Source of the DNA: Symbiodinium natans
Taxonomy: Eukaryota > Sar > Dinophyceae > Suessiales > Symbiodiniaceae
Length of the DNA: 15,000 nt
Direction: 5' to 3'
Assembly: GCA_905221605.1 (NCBI GenBank)
Contig: CAJNDS010000745.1
Coordinates: 42,582-57,581, forward strand
Every line of letters starts with the position of its first letter. The stretch's first letter is position 1. A program made the translations under genes and the position numbers. The notes below the pieces were generated by a model. The model saw nothing but the letters and a program-made list of their open reading frames with translations. It had not been told where the DNA came from and made no database searches. This document shows, one piece after another, positions 1-7,672 of the stretch.

Positions 1-1
1 T

Positions 2-3000
2 GAACAAGAGGTGAAGCAGGACTCGGACGCCAAGAAAAGGGCCAGGTTAAATAAGGCCCAAAAGGGAACTGGTGACGAGACAGAGGAGGGTGACAAAGGC
101 AAAGGGAAAGGAAAAAGGTACAGCGGAGATGGTGAACGTCCTTTCTGTTGGATATATGGGAAGACCGATGCAGGTTGCAAGTTCGGAGCCCGCTGTAAAT
201 TCCGCCATGACAAAGACTCCCTTGAGCGAGGAAGATGTTTTGAGTGTGGGGCCGTTGGCCATCTGCAGCCGCAATGTCCATATAAGGATGGTGCAAGTTC
301 CAATGTGGACTCAAACCCTGAGAGGAGTAGATCTAAAGGGAATTCTCCCAAAGGGGGAAAGGGCGGCAAAGGTGCGAAATGGGGAAATGCCAAAAAGGCA
401 GAGGTAGCTGAAGGGGGAGATGAGACGGCTAATGCGGGATTGGATAAAGGTTCTGCAAGTCCCTCATCACCATCAACACCCAATCAAGTCCTTGCTGAAG
501 CGTTGGAAGTGCTGAAATCTATGAAGCTGTCATCAGCGCAGTCAGCATCAAGCGGGGATCCCAGTGTTCGAATGTTATGTGGATCTGGATTGTTTCAGCA
601 GGAAAGGAGAGTGGCGTTGGTGGATACGGCTGCTACGCATCTTGTGCGGACGCTTTTTCCATGGGAATGTTTACCCGACACTACTGTTATGGTGCAAAGC
701 GCGCTTGGTGGTGTGGCAATGAGGATTACAGAGAAAGGGACGTTGATTAGGGAAGACAATGGGCCCCTGATTATCCCTCTCTGGTTGATTTTGGAGTTTG
801 GGGCGAACCTCACGGTGATCAATGGGATGTGTCACGTGGGTGCAAAATCTTCGCTGGACCAGCTCTTGTGGTTTGAACATGGCTGTTTGGTTATGGATTA
901 CAAAACAGCTGAAAAAGTGGTTTTGCATGCTGAAAGGCAGCGTGCGTCTTGGTCCCATTCTCAATGGAGGAATGGAAGGGCGGACTGTGGAGTCGGTTCG
1001 TCGGATGCCACGTTGTTACCGAAGCAGGGAGAAGGCCGAGGAGTATGCGTTCTACATGTGGCCAGGGTTTCTGACACCAATGAGTGTTCGGGAATGGGCA
1101 TGTTGGACTCGGGAGCATCACATCCTCTCAGATCACTTCGTCCTGGAGAACAGCTTCCGCAGCAAAAGGTGTTGGTGTCTTTAGCTGTTGGATCTCGGGA
1201 GATGTGTATTACCCCAGGTGGGACCCTGGTAACTCCTGAAATGGTAGATCCACTAGTGCCAATTGGCAAAGCGAGCGCCTTGGTTGGTCTCAGAGTTCAG
1301 TGGCGTGGTGGCAAGTGCACAGCCTCACATCCTGTTCTGGGGGAACTTCGCGTTCGTGATCTGAATGGGTGCCCTTGTTTGGAAAAGGAGGTGGCGCTTC
1401 AGATCATTGATGAAATGGATTGGTGCTCCCCAAAGCAAGCTTTGAAGGTGGCACGTATGGTTCAAGGGTGTCCGAATACGGACAACGAGGTGGCTGTAAA
1501 AACGTCGTTGCAAAGCGCAGCGCGGACAGCGTCAGCGAATGAGGAGGAGTTCGTCCAGGCATGCTGGAGATTTCTTCGGTGGTATTATGGGGATATACCA
1601 GAAAATATGCTGATGGAGCTGTTGCCACGTGGAGATATTGCAGCGTTGCCTTTCAACCGTCATAAAAGGAGACGGCTGGCACGAGCAAAAAGGGTGGTGG
1701 TACACCTATTTTCGGGAAAACAAAAATGGCATTTTCCCAGTCGGGATGTGGAGGTACTGGAGCTGGATTTGACAAAAGGCGGTGACCTACATAATTCGAG
1801 CGTCTGGAAGTATCTTCTGCATCTGGCGGCTGAAGGAAAGGTGGTTGCTGTGGTGGGAGGACCTCCATGCAGGACAGTGTCAAGGTTGAGAGGTGAAGAC
1901 GGTGGTCCACCTGTATTACGCCGACGCTGTGGGCCTGAACGGTTGGGGTTAAAAAGTCTTCCTTGGCCACATCAAGAATTAGCTCAAAAGGATGGTGTTT
2001 TACTTCTGAAGATGCTTTTCCTATATGACGTGGCGGTGCATTCAAGGTGTGGAACTGCTGAAGTCATCAATGGAAGTTCTGTCTTCTTTGGCATGGAAAG
2101 CCCTGGGGACCCTGAACTCATAGGGAAAGATTTCTCTCAGAACGGCAAAACGGTCTTGAGTGCTGAGGATCTGGTGGATGGTTCTCAGGAAGGGCTCTCA
2201 AGTCCTACCTTCTGGAGTTGGCCAGAGGTGAAAAGCTTTTGTGAGCGTTATGGAATGTACGCTGCACACTTTGATCAAGGAGCGTTGGGACATGCTCTGG
2301 TGAAACCTACGACTTTCCTGGTGTCTGATATGGAACTATGGGAATCGTTAGAACAAGTTCGCGTGGTTGTTCCGTGGTCAGCAACATTCGCTTCTACCCT
2401 GGAAGAGCGTATGGGACAATCCTCTATATGGGCGCGATGGGCGTTTGGATTGGTTAAAAGAATACGTCACAGGTTGGCACAATGGTTGCATGAGAGCGAT
2501 GCTGAACGGGAAGCTGCGGTGTTACAAAAAGAAGAACGAGAAGGGACGTTACGGAGGTTGACGACTGAGGAGCGAGCTTTCCGTGACCATTGCCTAAGGG
2601 GGCATATTCCCTTCAGACGTGATTGTCAAATCTGTGTGTCTGCTGCTGGAAAAGAGCGTCGCCATTTGAGGCGAAAGCATGGGGATGCTTACACTTTATC
2701 ATTGGACTTAGCGGGTCCATACAAGTGTTCAAAGGATGCTCACCAGCAGAAGCCACGACACGCTGTTATTGGTGTCTATCAATTTCCAATGTTGGATCCC
2801 AATGTGGGTCGCCCTCCAGAAAAGGAGGAAGATGCGGATGAGGTGGAAGATCAGGTGGCAGATGAAGGTGCTGGTGTCGGAGAATGGTTAGGCGATGCAG
2901 TCGCTAACTTCGAGGAGGAAGACTCTGCGCCGGTGGAACCTGCGCCAGTTCTGGAGGCAGAGGTGTTGAAAATCCAAGCTTCTGAAAAATCCTGGAAGGA

Positions 3001-6000
3001 ACTGAAGGACCACTTGACCCAACCTGTCCGTATGATCAACTTCGTTATGGTGGAGCCGATTGTGGATAAACAGCAAACAACTGTTTTGTCGGCAGTTCAA
3101 AGGATGATGGTGCGCTTGCAGAGACATGGGTATCCGGTGTTGAGAATCCACTCAGATCGAGCGGGGGAGTTTGTCAATGCACGCTTCCGGTCCTTTTGTG
3201 AAACTCGTCTGATATATAGGACCACTGGTGATCCTGGAGTCCCGCAAACAAATGGGCGCGCTGAAGCATGTGTGGGTTTATTCAAACGTGGTGTCAGGTC
3301 GCTCTTAAAGGAGGCGCGACTCGGGCCGGCGTACTGGGCACTGGCTGCTCGCCATTGGTCAATGTTACGGTGGCAGAAAGCTGAAAGGGAGTTGGGGTTA
3401 AATCCTAAAGCATTGCTTCCTTTTGGTGCTCAGATTCAAGTCAAACGTCGTCCGTGGGAGTTGCTGGGTCCGGATGGAACAAAGAAAGGTCGGCAATGGG
3501 TCGATCGTACGCAGCCTGCGCTTCTTTTGGGTCCATGCGATGACCTACCTGGTGGTTATTGGGTGGAAGCTCAAGGGACTGCAAAAGATCCGGATGAACT
3601 GGTGTTATTTCCCTGCACTACGATTTTTTCCAATATAAAGGAACCGCCTGAATTGGAGCTGGAAGGGGTGGTAGAAGAACAGGAGCCTTCTCCTCCAGAG
3701 CATCGTCTCAAGGGGAAAAAACCGGCGCTTCGGTTTGCTGATGAGGAAGGACCTCCTTTACCTCCGCCTCGCGATCCTCCAGTTCGCCATCGGTTGATGG
3801 AGAAAAGCCCGGCCTCTTCACTGCGTGGTCATGTGGGCTCCTTGCGCTTGCTTCGCAAGCGGGGGGAGAGTCCGCCCTTAGAAATTTTCGAGGATGACAT
3901 GCAGGGTCTGGGGGAGCTGGAAGAAAATGCAGATGTTGAGGACAATGTTCCTGGTGATGAGTATTGGCCGACTTGCTGTTCTCCTCATGAAAATGCTTAT
4001 TTGGTCTGCAAAAGTGAGACTGCTGGGGATGGAACACAGTTGGAAAAAGAAGAGCAAAAAGCCAAGTCAATGTATGAAAGGTCTATGTATGATTACGTGG
4101 ACTGCGAGGAGCTTTTGGAAGGGATTGTATACCCAAAGAGGGTGAATCGAAGAGGTGGTATCAACAATTGGTGCACAAGTACGCGAGCTCTGGTGTTGGG
4201 CCACTATACTCATGGCGGAGTGTGTGGTATCACAAAAGAGACTCATCGAAGACCATGGCTATGTCGTTATTTGGCATCATTCGTGAGGCACCACAATCCT
4301 GAAGCCAAATTTTCTGCTCTTCAGATCTCATGCAATGCTCCGGTGTCATTGCATAGGGATAGTCACAATGAAAAGCATTGCTGCAATTATGTGTGTGGCT
4401 TTGGTGACTATAAAGATGGTCAGCTGTGGGTTGAGGATGAAAAGGTCTTAGAGGAAGGAGCTGAAGTGGTGGAGCAATCCTATGGGAAGAAAGTCTTACC
4501 TGGAAAATTGGTGGATATCCACTGGAACTTCATGTCGTTCTTTCCGAGAAAGCTGCATGGTCCTATGCCTTGGAAAGGGAACAGGGTATCCTTGACAGGG
4601 TACACACCTGTTTTTATGGAGCGTTTGAGCTACAAGGATAGGTGCTATCTTCTCCAATGCAAGTTTCCTCTTCCGGAACCACAAGCTGAAGAAGGTGAAA
4701 AAAGGAAGTGGTTAAAAATGACGTTGAGAGAGACCTCGCTGGAAGACCTTGCAGAGGAAGTCGACTACGCTGTGTTCGAAGCGCATCAATGGGCTCTAGA
4801 GGAGCATTTGAGTATTCGACGCCTAATTGCTGAACAGGAATGTTGCATTTTGGACGAGTTCCATGGATCGGCCAATGAGTCGAATGAGGAGAAAGGATCA
4901 GAGACTAGAGAATGGCTGGTTAAAGCAAAAAGGGCTGAGGAACAGCTCTCGAAGTTTTTGGTCAAAGCAGCTCAAGTTCAGCAAATGGTGCAAGAAAATA
5001 CCGCGCTCGAGGCAGCAGAGGAGGTTGAGTTCCTGCAAACAAAAACAATTCCTACACAAGAAGCCATGCAAGAGCTGGAAAAGTGGAGGGAATCATTGTC
5101 GGACGAGGTGACGTCTTTGGTGAAAGAGTTGGAGGTGGTGGAACCAACAACTCAAGAAAAGCTGGACAAATTGGCGGAAGAGCCTAATGCACCGGTGATT
5201 GAGTACGTTCCCAGTCTGGTGGTGTTTACCCGGAAGCAAGGGACAGGGAGGCGACGTGCCCGTATCTGTGCATGTGGAAACTTCATTTCGTCAACGGCAG
5301 CTACAGAATATGAAGGGCCGAGGTCACTCAGTCGTCACTCGCTGTACGCTCCAGGTTTAGATTCAACTACATTCAGGTGTCAAGTGAGGCACGCAGCATA
5401 TATGGTGTGGATCATCGCTGGCTTAGACATTTCCAAAGCTTTTCTGACGGCGCCGATGAATAGGGCGCAAAGAGAAGGGCGTTTGGTGGTGGTGCAGCCC
5501 CCAAGGGCGGCGGTGAAATTGGGTCTTTGCACAAAAGAGGAGCGGTGGATTGTGAGGAAGGCCTTGTATGGTTTGGCCGAAAGTCCTGCAGCATGGGTGG
5601 AGTGGCGAGACCAACGTCTTCAAGGGATGTCTTGGGTGTCAAAGGATGGGCAAGCAATGAGCTTTCAGAGGTCCAATGCAGACCCAAGCCTGTTCCTTAT
5701 TATGGCACAAGAGAAGTTGGAAGGTGCAAGCAAGTTGGTAGGGACAATGGGTCTTTACGTGGATGATTTTTTGATGGCTGGGACTATGACAGTGCTCCGG
5801 GAGGCCTTGGAACAGATTAGGAAGGAGTGGAAAACTTCTGAACCCGAGTTCTGTGGTCCAGGCTGCGGTGATGGATTCCTGAAGTTTTTGGGTGTCCAAA
5901 TCTGGTATCGAAATGGCAGCTTCTTTCTCAACCAGGAGGACTTTGTGAGAGATTTGCTGAACCGACGAGGGTATCAGATCGATGAAACTGGAAAAGGGAG

Positions 6001-7258
6001 TAACCTGCCAATGGTGAAAGAAACTCCAGGTGAAGAAGAGGAGGTGGATATTCCTTCCTTGCGAGCGGCTCAAGGTGCCGTAGGGGAGTTCCTCTGGGTG
6101 GCAATCAAAACTCGACCTGATTTGGCGTTCTGCACGAGCCAGTTGTCTTTGTGGACATCCCGAAGGCCACGATTTGTGGTTAAAAAGGCTGAGGAAGTTT
6201 TCCGATACCTTGCTGCAACTCCAACGTTAGGCTTGACGTTCGGAGCAATCGCAACATGCGAAAAAGAAAGGAATGAGGTGTTGCGTTATGGACGAGGTGT
6301 TAAGGTGGTGGAGTCCTACGCGGATGCCAGCTTTGCAGCAGGTGAAAACGAAAAGAGCCACTCAGGAGCGGTGGTGGTGTGGGGTGACTGTCCAGTAATG
6401 TGGGCAACACAAAGACAATCAACGGTGGCTTTAAGTACAGCTGAAGCTGAATTACATGCGTCCATAGAGGGAGCAACGATGATTCAGTCGTGCGCCCCTA
6501 TAATTGCCGCTTTGGTTGGAACAGGTGAAGAATCGCTGCAAAAAGTGCTATATACAGATTCGGTTTCAACGTGCTCGATCATTCAATATCCTGCTGGAAG
6601 CTGGAGGACAAGACACCTGAGAATTCGAGCAGCCGGTGTCAGGTCTCTGGTGGACCGTGGTTATATGGTGATAGCGCATCTTCGCGGTGAGTATATGATC
6701 GCTGACCTGTTGACTAAGTTGATGAGTGGACAGGTGTACGCAAAGCAAAAGGCGCTTTGGGGTCTCCGACTGTTGGTACAAGGGACTGACTTGAAAAAAG
6801 CCTCGCTTGCAATGGCGGTCATGATGGTGGCTGCATCTCTGCAAGGGATGGCAACTGGTGGCGAAGAAGTGTCCACGGCTGGATTCTTTTGCTCAGAAGA
6901 AGGGGTGTGCAAGGTCGCCAACACGTCTACGGTGATGGTTCTGGCTCAAGGTATTGAAATGGTTGTCAACAATTCAGACCTTGTTGCGTATTTGGTGGCA
7001 GCAATTATACTCTGGGAACTGGCATGGTGCCTCTTTCGACGGCTGTATAAATGGCTGTGGATCAAGAAAGCGGTGGTTATTCCTGCGAGTGCCACTTTGT
7101 ATACAACAGTGGGTGGGAACTGTATGCACGCAAGCAGTGACTGTGATGTTCTGCGATATTCACAGCCCAGGGCTAAGACGCTTTGTAAGCATTGCCTCAA
7201 GGATGGCTGGGTGGTGAATGCTGAGTTCCTTGGTGAGGAACGGGCCGCTGGAACGTGA
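2..7258 (+). CDS. Copia-class LTR retroelement Gag-Pol polyprotein, 5' end outside window
   Basis: The frame is open from the first full codon at base 2 to a TGA at 7256-7258, at least 2418 codons without a stop. The first candidate start is a GTG at 11, but nothing marks it as a start, so the N-terminus is probably upstream. Residue numbers in this annotation count that GTG codon as 1. Order: zinc fingers 46-89, retropepsin-like domains about 197-272 and 360-432, methyltransferase-like domain about 558-790, integrase 856-1160, oxygenase-like domain about 1370-1545, coiled-coil-prone spacer 1628-1726, reverse transcriptase 1728-1990, RNase H 2098-2240, tail to 2415. Integrase before reverse transcriptase is the Copia order. 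The length is well above that of a usual Copia polyprotein (roughly 1300-1500 residues), because of the extra domains. All catalytic motifs checked for integrase, RT and RNase H are present, so the copy looks recent. Family assignment is by motif only. Confidence 0.95.
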   Translation, partial: EQEVKQDSDAKKRARLNKAQKGTGDETEEGDKGKGKGKRYSGDGERPFCWIYGKTDAGCKFGARCKFRHDKDSLERGRCFECGAVGHLQPQCPYKDGASSNVDSNPERSRSKGNSPKGGKGGKGAKWGNAKKAEVAEGGDETANAGLDKGSASPSSPSTPNQVLAEALEVLKSMKLSSAQSASSGDPSVRMLCGSGLFQQERRVALVDTAATHLVRTLFPWECLPDTTVMVQSALGGVAMRITEKGTLIREDNGPLIIPLWLILEFGANLTVINGMCHVGAKSSLDQLLWFEHGCLVMDYKTAEKVVLHAERQRASWSHSQWRNGRADCGVGSSDATLLPKQGEGRGVCVLHVARVSDTNECSGMGMLDSGASHPLRSLRPGEQLPQQKVLVSLAVGSREMCITPGGTLVTPEMVDPLVPIGKASALVGLRVQWRGGKCTASHPVLGELRVRDLNGCPCLEKEVALQIIDEMDWCSPKQALKVARMVQGCPNTDNEVAVKTSLQSAARTASANEEEFVQACWRFLRWYYGDIPENMLMELLPRGDIAALPFNRHKRRRLARAKRVVVHLFSGKQKWHFPSRDVEVLELDLTKGGDLHNSSVWKYLLHLAAEGKVVAVVGGPPCRTVSRLRGEDGGPPVLRRRCGPERLGLKSLPWPHQELAQKDGVLLLKMLFLYDVAVHSRCGTAEVINGSSVFFGMESPGDPELIGKDFSQNGKTVLSAEDLVDGSQEGLSSPTFWSWPEVKSFCERYGMYAAHFDQGALGHALVKPTTFLVSDMELWESLEQVRVVVPWSATFASTLEERMGQSSIWARWAFGLVKRIRHRLAQWLHESDAEREAAVLQKEEREGTLRRLTTEERAFRDHCLRGHIPFRRDCQICVSAAGKERRHLRRKHGDAYTLSLDLAGPYKCSKDAHQQKPRHAVIGVYQFPMLDPNVGRPPEKEEDADEVEDQVADEGAGVGEWLGDAVANFEEEDSAPVEPAPVLEAEVLKIQASEKSWKELKDHLTQPVRMINFVMVEPIVDKQQTTVLSAVQRMMVRLQRHGYPVLRIHSDRAGEFVNARFRSFCETRLIYRTTGDPGVPQTNGRAEACVGLFKRGVRSLLKEARLGPAYWALAARHWSMLRWQKAERELGLNPKALLPFGAQIQVKRRPWELLGPDGTKKGRQWVDRTQPALLLGPCDDLPGGYWVEAQGTAKDPDELVLFPCTTIFSNIKEPPELELEGVVEEQEPSPPEHRLKGKKPALRFADEEGPPLPPPRDPPVRHRLMEKSPASSLRGHVGSLRLLRKRGESPPLEIFEDDMQGLGELEENADVEDNVPGDEYWPTCCSPHENAYLVCKSETAGDGTQLEKEEQKAKSMYERSMYDYVDCEELLEGIVYPKRVNRRGGINNWCTSTRALVLGHYTHGGVCGITKETHRRPWLCRYLASFVRHHNPEAKFSALQISCNAPVSLHRDSHNEKHCCNYVCGFGDYKDGQLWVEDEKVLEEGAEVVEQSYGKKVLPGKLVDIHWNFMSFFPRKLHGPMPWKGNRVSLTGYTPVFMERLSYKDRCYLLQCKFPLPEPQAEEGEKRKWLKMTLRETSLEDLAEEVDYAVFEAHQWALEEHLSIRRLIAEQECCILDEFHGSANESNEEKGSETREWLVKAKRAEEQLSKFLVKAAQVQQMVQENTALEAAEEVEFLQTKTIPTQEAMQELEKWRESLSDEVTSLVKELEVVEPTTQEKLDKLAEEPNAPVIEYVPSLVVFTRKQGTGRRRARICACGNFISSTAATEYEGPRSLSRHSLYAPGLDSTTFRCQVRHAAYMVWIIAGLDISKAFLTAPMNRAQREGRLVVVQPPRAAVKLGLCTKEERWIVRKALYGLAESPAAWVEWRDQRLQGMSWVSKDGQAMSFQRSNADPSLFLIMAQEKLEGASKLVGTMGLYVDDFLMAGTMTVLREALEQIRKEWKTSEPEFCGPGCGDGFLKFLGVQIWYRNGSFFLNQEDFVRDLLNRRGYQIDETGKGSNLPMVKETPGEEEEVDIPSLRAAQGAVGEFLWVAIKTRPDLAFCTSQLSLWTSRRPRFVVKKAEEVFRYLAATPTLGLTFGAIATCEKERNEVLRYGRGVKVVESYADASFAAGENEKSHSGAVVVWGDCPVMWATQRQSTVALSTAEAELHASIEGATMIQSCAPIIAALVGTGEESLQKVLYTDSVSTCSIIQYPAGSWRTRHLRIRAAGVRSLVDRGYMVIAHLRGEYMIADLLTKLMSGQVYAKQKALWGLRLLVQGTDLKKASLAMAVMMVAASLQGMATGGEEVSTAGFFCSEEGVCKVANTSTVMVLAQGIEMVVNNSDLVAYLVAAIILWELAWCLFRRLYKWLWIKKAVVIPASATLYTTVGGNCMHASSDCDVLRYSQPRAKTLCKHCLKDGWVVNAEFLGEERAAGT
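146..277 (+). other. Gag-like CCCH zinc finger followed by CCHC zinc knuckle
   Basis: Residues C46, C56, C62 and H66 form C-x9-C-x5-C-x3-H, an RNA-binding type CCCH finger. Ten residues later C76, C79, H84 and C89 form a perfect C-x2-C-x4-H-x4-C retroviral-type zinc knuckle. The preceding 40 residues are rich in Lys, Gly and Glu. Zinc knuckles mark the nucleocapsid part of Gag and package the element RNA; the extra CCCH finger presumably adds RNA binding. No capsid domain is visible, and it would lie upstream of the window. Confidence 0.85.
599..826 (+). other. Retropepsin-like aspartic protease domain, copy 1
   Basis: D205 sits in a DTAA motif within a hydrophobic strand (VALVDTAATHLVRTL), the form of the catalytic D-T/S-G-A strand of clan AA proteases. 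Here the usual glycine is alanine, which may weaken or abolish catalysis. Downstream strands (ITEKGTL, IIPLW, ANLTVING) align with the second copy 161 residues later. In a retroelement this domain cleaves the polyprotein as a homodimer. Whether this copy is active or a degenerate partner is unknown. Confidence 0.6.
1088..1306 (+). other. Retropepsin-like aspartic protease domain, copy 2
   Basis: D366 sits in a canonical DSGA motif (MLDSGASHPLRSL). Copy 2 matches copy 1 position by position: D-T/S-A/G-A-T/S-H, then R-T/S-L-x-P-x-E-x-LP, then M-x-IT-x2-GTL and a following PL. The consensus glycine makes this the more likely active protease. The pair suggests an internal duplication and possibly an intramolecular dimer, which is inference. 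Confidence 0.7.
1682..2380 (+). other. C5-cytosine methyltransferase-like domain within the polyprotein
   Basis: Residues 565-569 read HLFSG, resembling motif I (the S-adenosylmethionine-binding FxGxG strand), after a hydrophobic VVV strand. An acidic strand LELDL follows. GGPPC at 616-620 matches motif IV, where C620 would be the nucleophile, although the following residue is R rather than the common Q. GMESPGD around E696 is a candidate for motif VI, which is ENV in classical enzymes. FDQGALGH followed by KPTTF (754-769) is a further conserved-looking block. The domain is short, about 230 residues, with no clear target recognition region. C5-methyltransferases captured by dinoflagellate retroelements are known from the literature. 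That this domain belongs with them, and is active, is inferred from motifs. It could instead be a catalytically altered methyltransferase fold. Confidence 0.6.
2576..3490 (+). other. Integrase: HHCC zinc domain plus DD35E core with acidic insertion
   Basis: H860, H865, C872 and C875 form the N-terminal HHCC-type site (H-x4-H-x6-C-x2-C). The catalytic triad is D899 (in SLDLAG), D1049 (in HSDRAGEF) and E1085 (in TNGRAEA), with exactly 35 residues between the last two, as in retroviral and Copia integrases. Between the first two acids lie 149 residues, far more than the usual 50-65; the excess is an Asp/Glu-rich stretch near residues 935-990. A C-terminal region after 1130 (RTQPALLLGPCDDLPGGYWV) resembles the small domain following the Copia core. 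The role is insertion of the cDNA into host DNA. Confidence 0.9.
4118..4645 (+). other. 2-oxoglutarate/Fe(II) oxygenase-like domain within the polyprotein
   Basis: H1448 and D1450 form an HxD motif (LHRDSHN, with N1453). A strand with GQLW (1470-1473) follows. H1516 comes 65 residues after D1450, in a strand ending KLHGPMPWKGNR, with R1525 nine positions beyond it and then SLTGYTP. HxD, a distal H, and an R or K about ten residues later is the Fe(II)- and 2-oxoglutarate-binding signature of the double-stranded beta-helix oxygenases, which include AlkB and TET/JBP DNA oxygenases. This is not a standard Copia domain. Position (after integrase, before reverse transcriptase) and an intact signature argue that it is kept by selection. 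The substrate is unknown: DNA base, RNA or protein are all possible. Confidence 0.55.
4892..5188 (+). other. Charged coiled-coil-prone spacer
   Basis: Residues 1628-1726 are rich in Glu, Lys, Leu, Ala and Gln with few Gly or Pro (for example AEEQLSKFLVKAAQVQQMVQ), typical of a long amphipathic helix or coiled coil. It joins the oxygenase-like domain to the reverse transcriptase and may hold a protease cleavage site or mediate oligomerisation. No heptad scoring was run. Confidence 0.5.
5192..5980 (+). other. Reverse transcriptase, Copia type
   Basis: D1806 lies in GLDISKAFL (motif A) and the YVDD box spans 1916-1919 (motif C, FLMAG following). KALYGLAESPAAW is the Copia-typical block between them. 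These provide the three catalytic aspartates for cDNA synthesis. The block FLKFLGVQIWY after YVDD is the usual next motif. Nothing essential is missing. Confidence 0.93.
6272..6730 (+). other. RNase H domain, Copia type
   Basis: D2105 (SYADAS), E2145 (STAEAEL), D2183 (LYTDS) and D2232 (MIADLLTK) supply the four acidic residues of the RNase H fold. The block RTRHLRIRAA before the last acid is typical of Copia elements. The domain removes the RNA strand during cDNA synthesis. It appears complete. Confidence 0.9.
6773..7258 (+). other. Polyprotein C-terminal tail: hydrophobic segment and possible Cys/His zinc site
   Basis: After RNase H the polyprotein continues about 160 residues. Residues 2324-2343 (LVAYLVAAIILWELAWCLF) could span a membrane and are followed by basic and aromatic residues. 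A weaker hydrophobic stretch lies near 2268-2286. The end has H2373, C2378, C2392 and C2395 (H-x4-C-x13-C-x2-C), a spacing that could bind zinc. Function is unknown; the position is like that of an envelope-type extension, but nothing else supports an envelope protein. Confidence 0.4.
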
Positions 7259-7672
7259 ATTTTCCAAGTACGAGGTGAAGAAATCCTCAATGGTAAAGGA
7301 TTCAGCCAATGAGCTGAAGGTTCGTCCTGGATGACGTTAAACCATAATGTGCATTTCAAGCAGCTGGCTGCTGCCTAAATGGCGGTTTTTGGCCAAAGAT
7401 TTGCACCTCCAATGTGTCCTAGGAAATCCTAGGACAGGGGGAGTGCGGAGCTGCAATTGGTATTGTAGAAAGGAGTTGGTATTGGAAGTTAAAGGGTCAA
7501 TGAACCCGATAATCGTTGGCTCAAGCCATGACCAAAGCGGTCGAAGGTTTCGTAAAAAGTGTGCCCTTGGTTTGGGGTCTTGCTGTTCGGTTGTTGGTTG
7601 TTCCAGGGGTATTAAGGGCTTCTGTTGGGGTTGACTGTTTTGTTCCCTGTCCTCCTTCGGTTGCCCCCCGTA
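7259..7672 (+). other. 3' non-coding part of the retroelement, LTR borders unresolved
   Basis: No coding signal follows the polyprotein stop. A purine run AGGGGGAG at 7436-7443 is a weak candidate polypurine tract, which would put the 3' LTR start near the TG at 7444-7445. Two CCTAGG palindromes separated by AAAT lie just before it (7418-7433). The region stops abruptly at a TTTAGGG array at 7673. Without the 5' LTR neither end can be confirmed. Confidence 0.35.

Noticed and set aside
2-7258. CRISPR, operon or bacterial origin
   Set aside because: Copia layout, split genes and telomere-like arrays are eukaryotic; no spaced direct-repeat array was seen.
7240-7460. Defined 3' LTR with TG...CA borders
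   Set aside because: No second LTR copy is in the window and several TG starts are possible, so no border is claimed.
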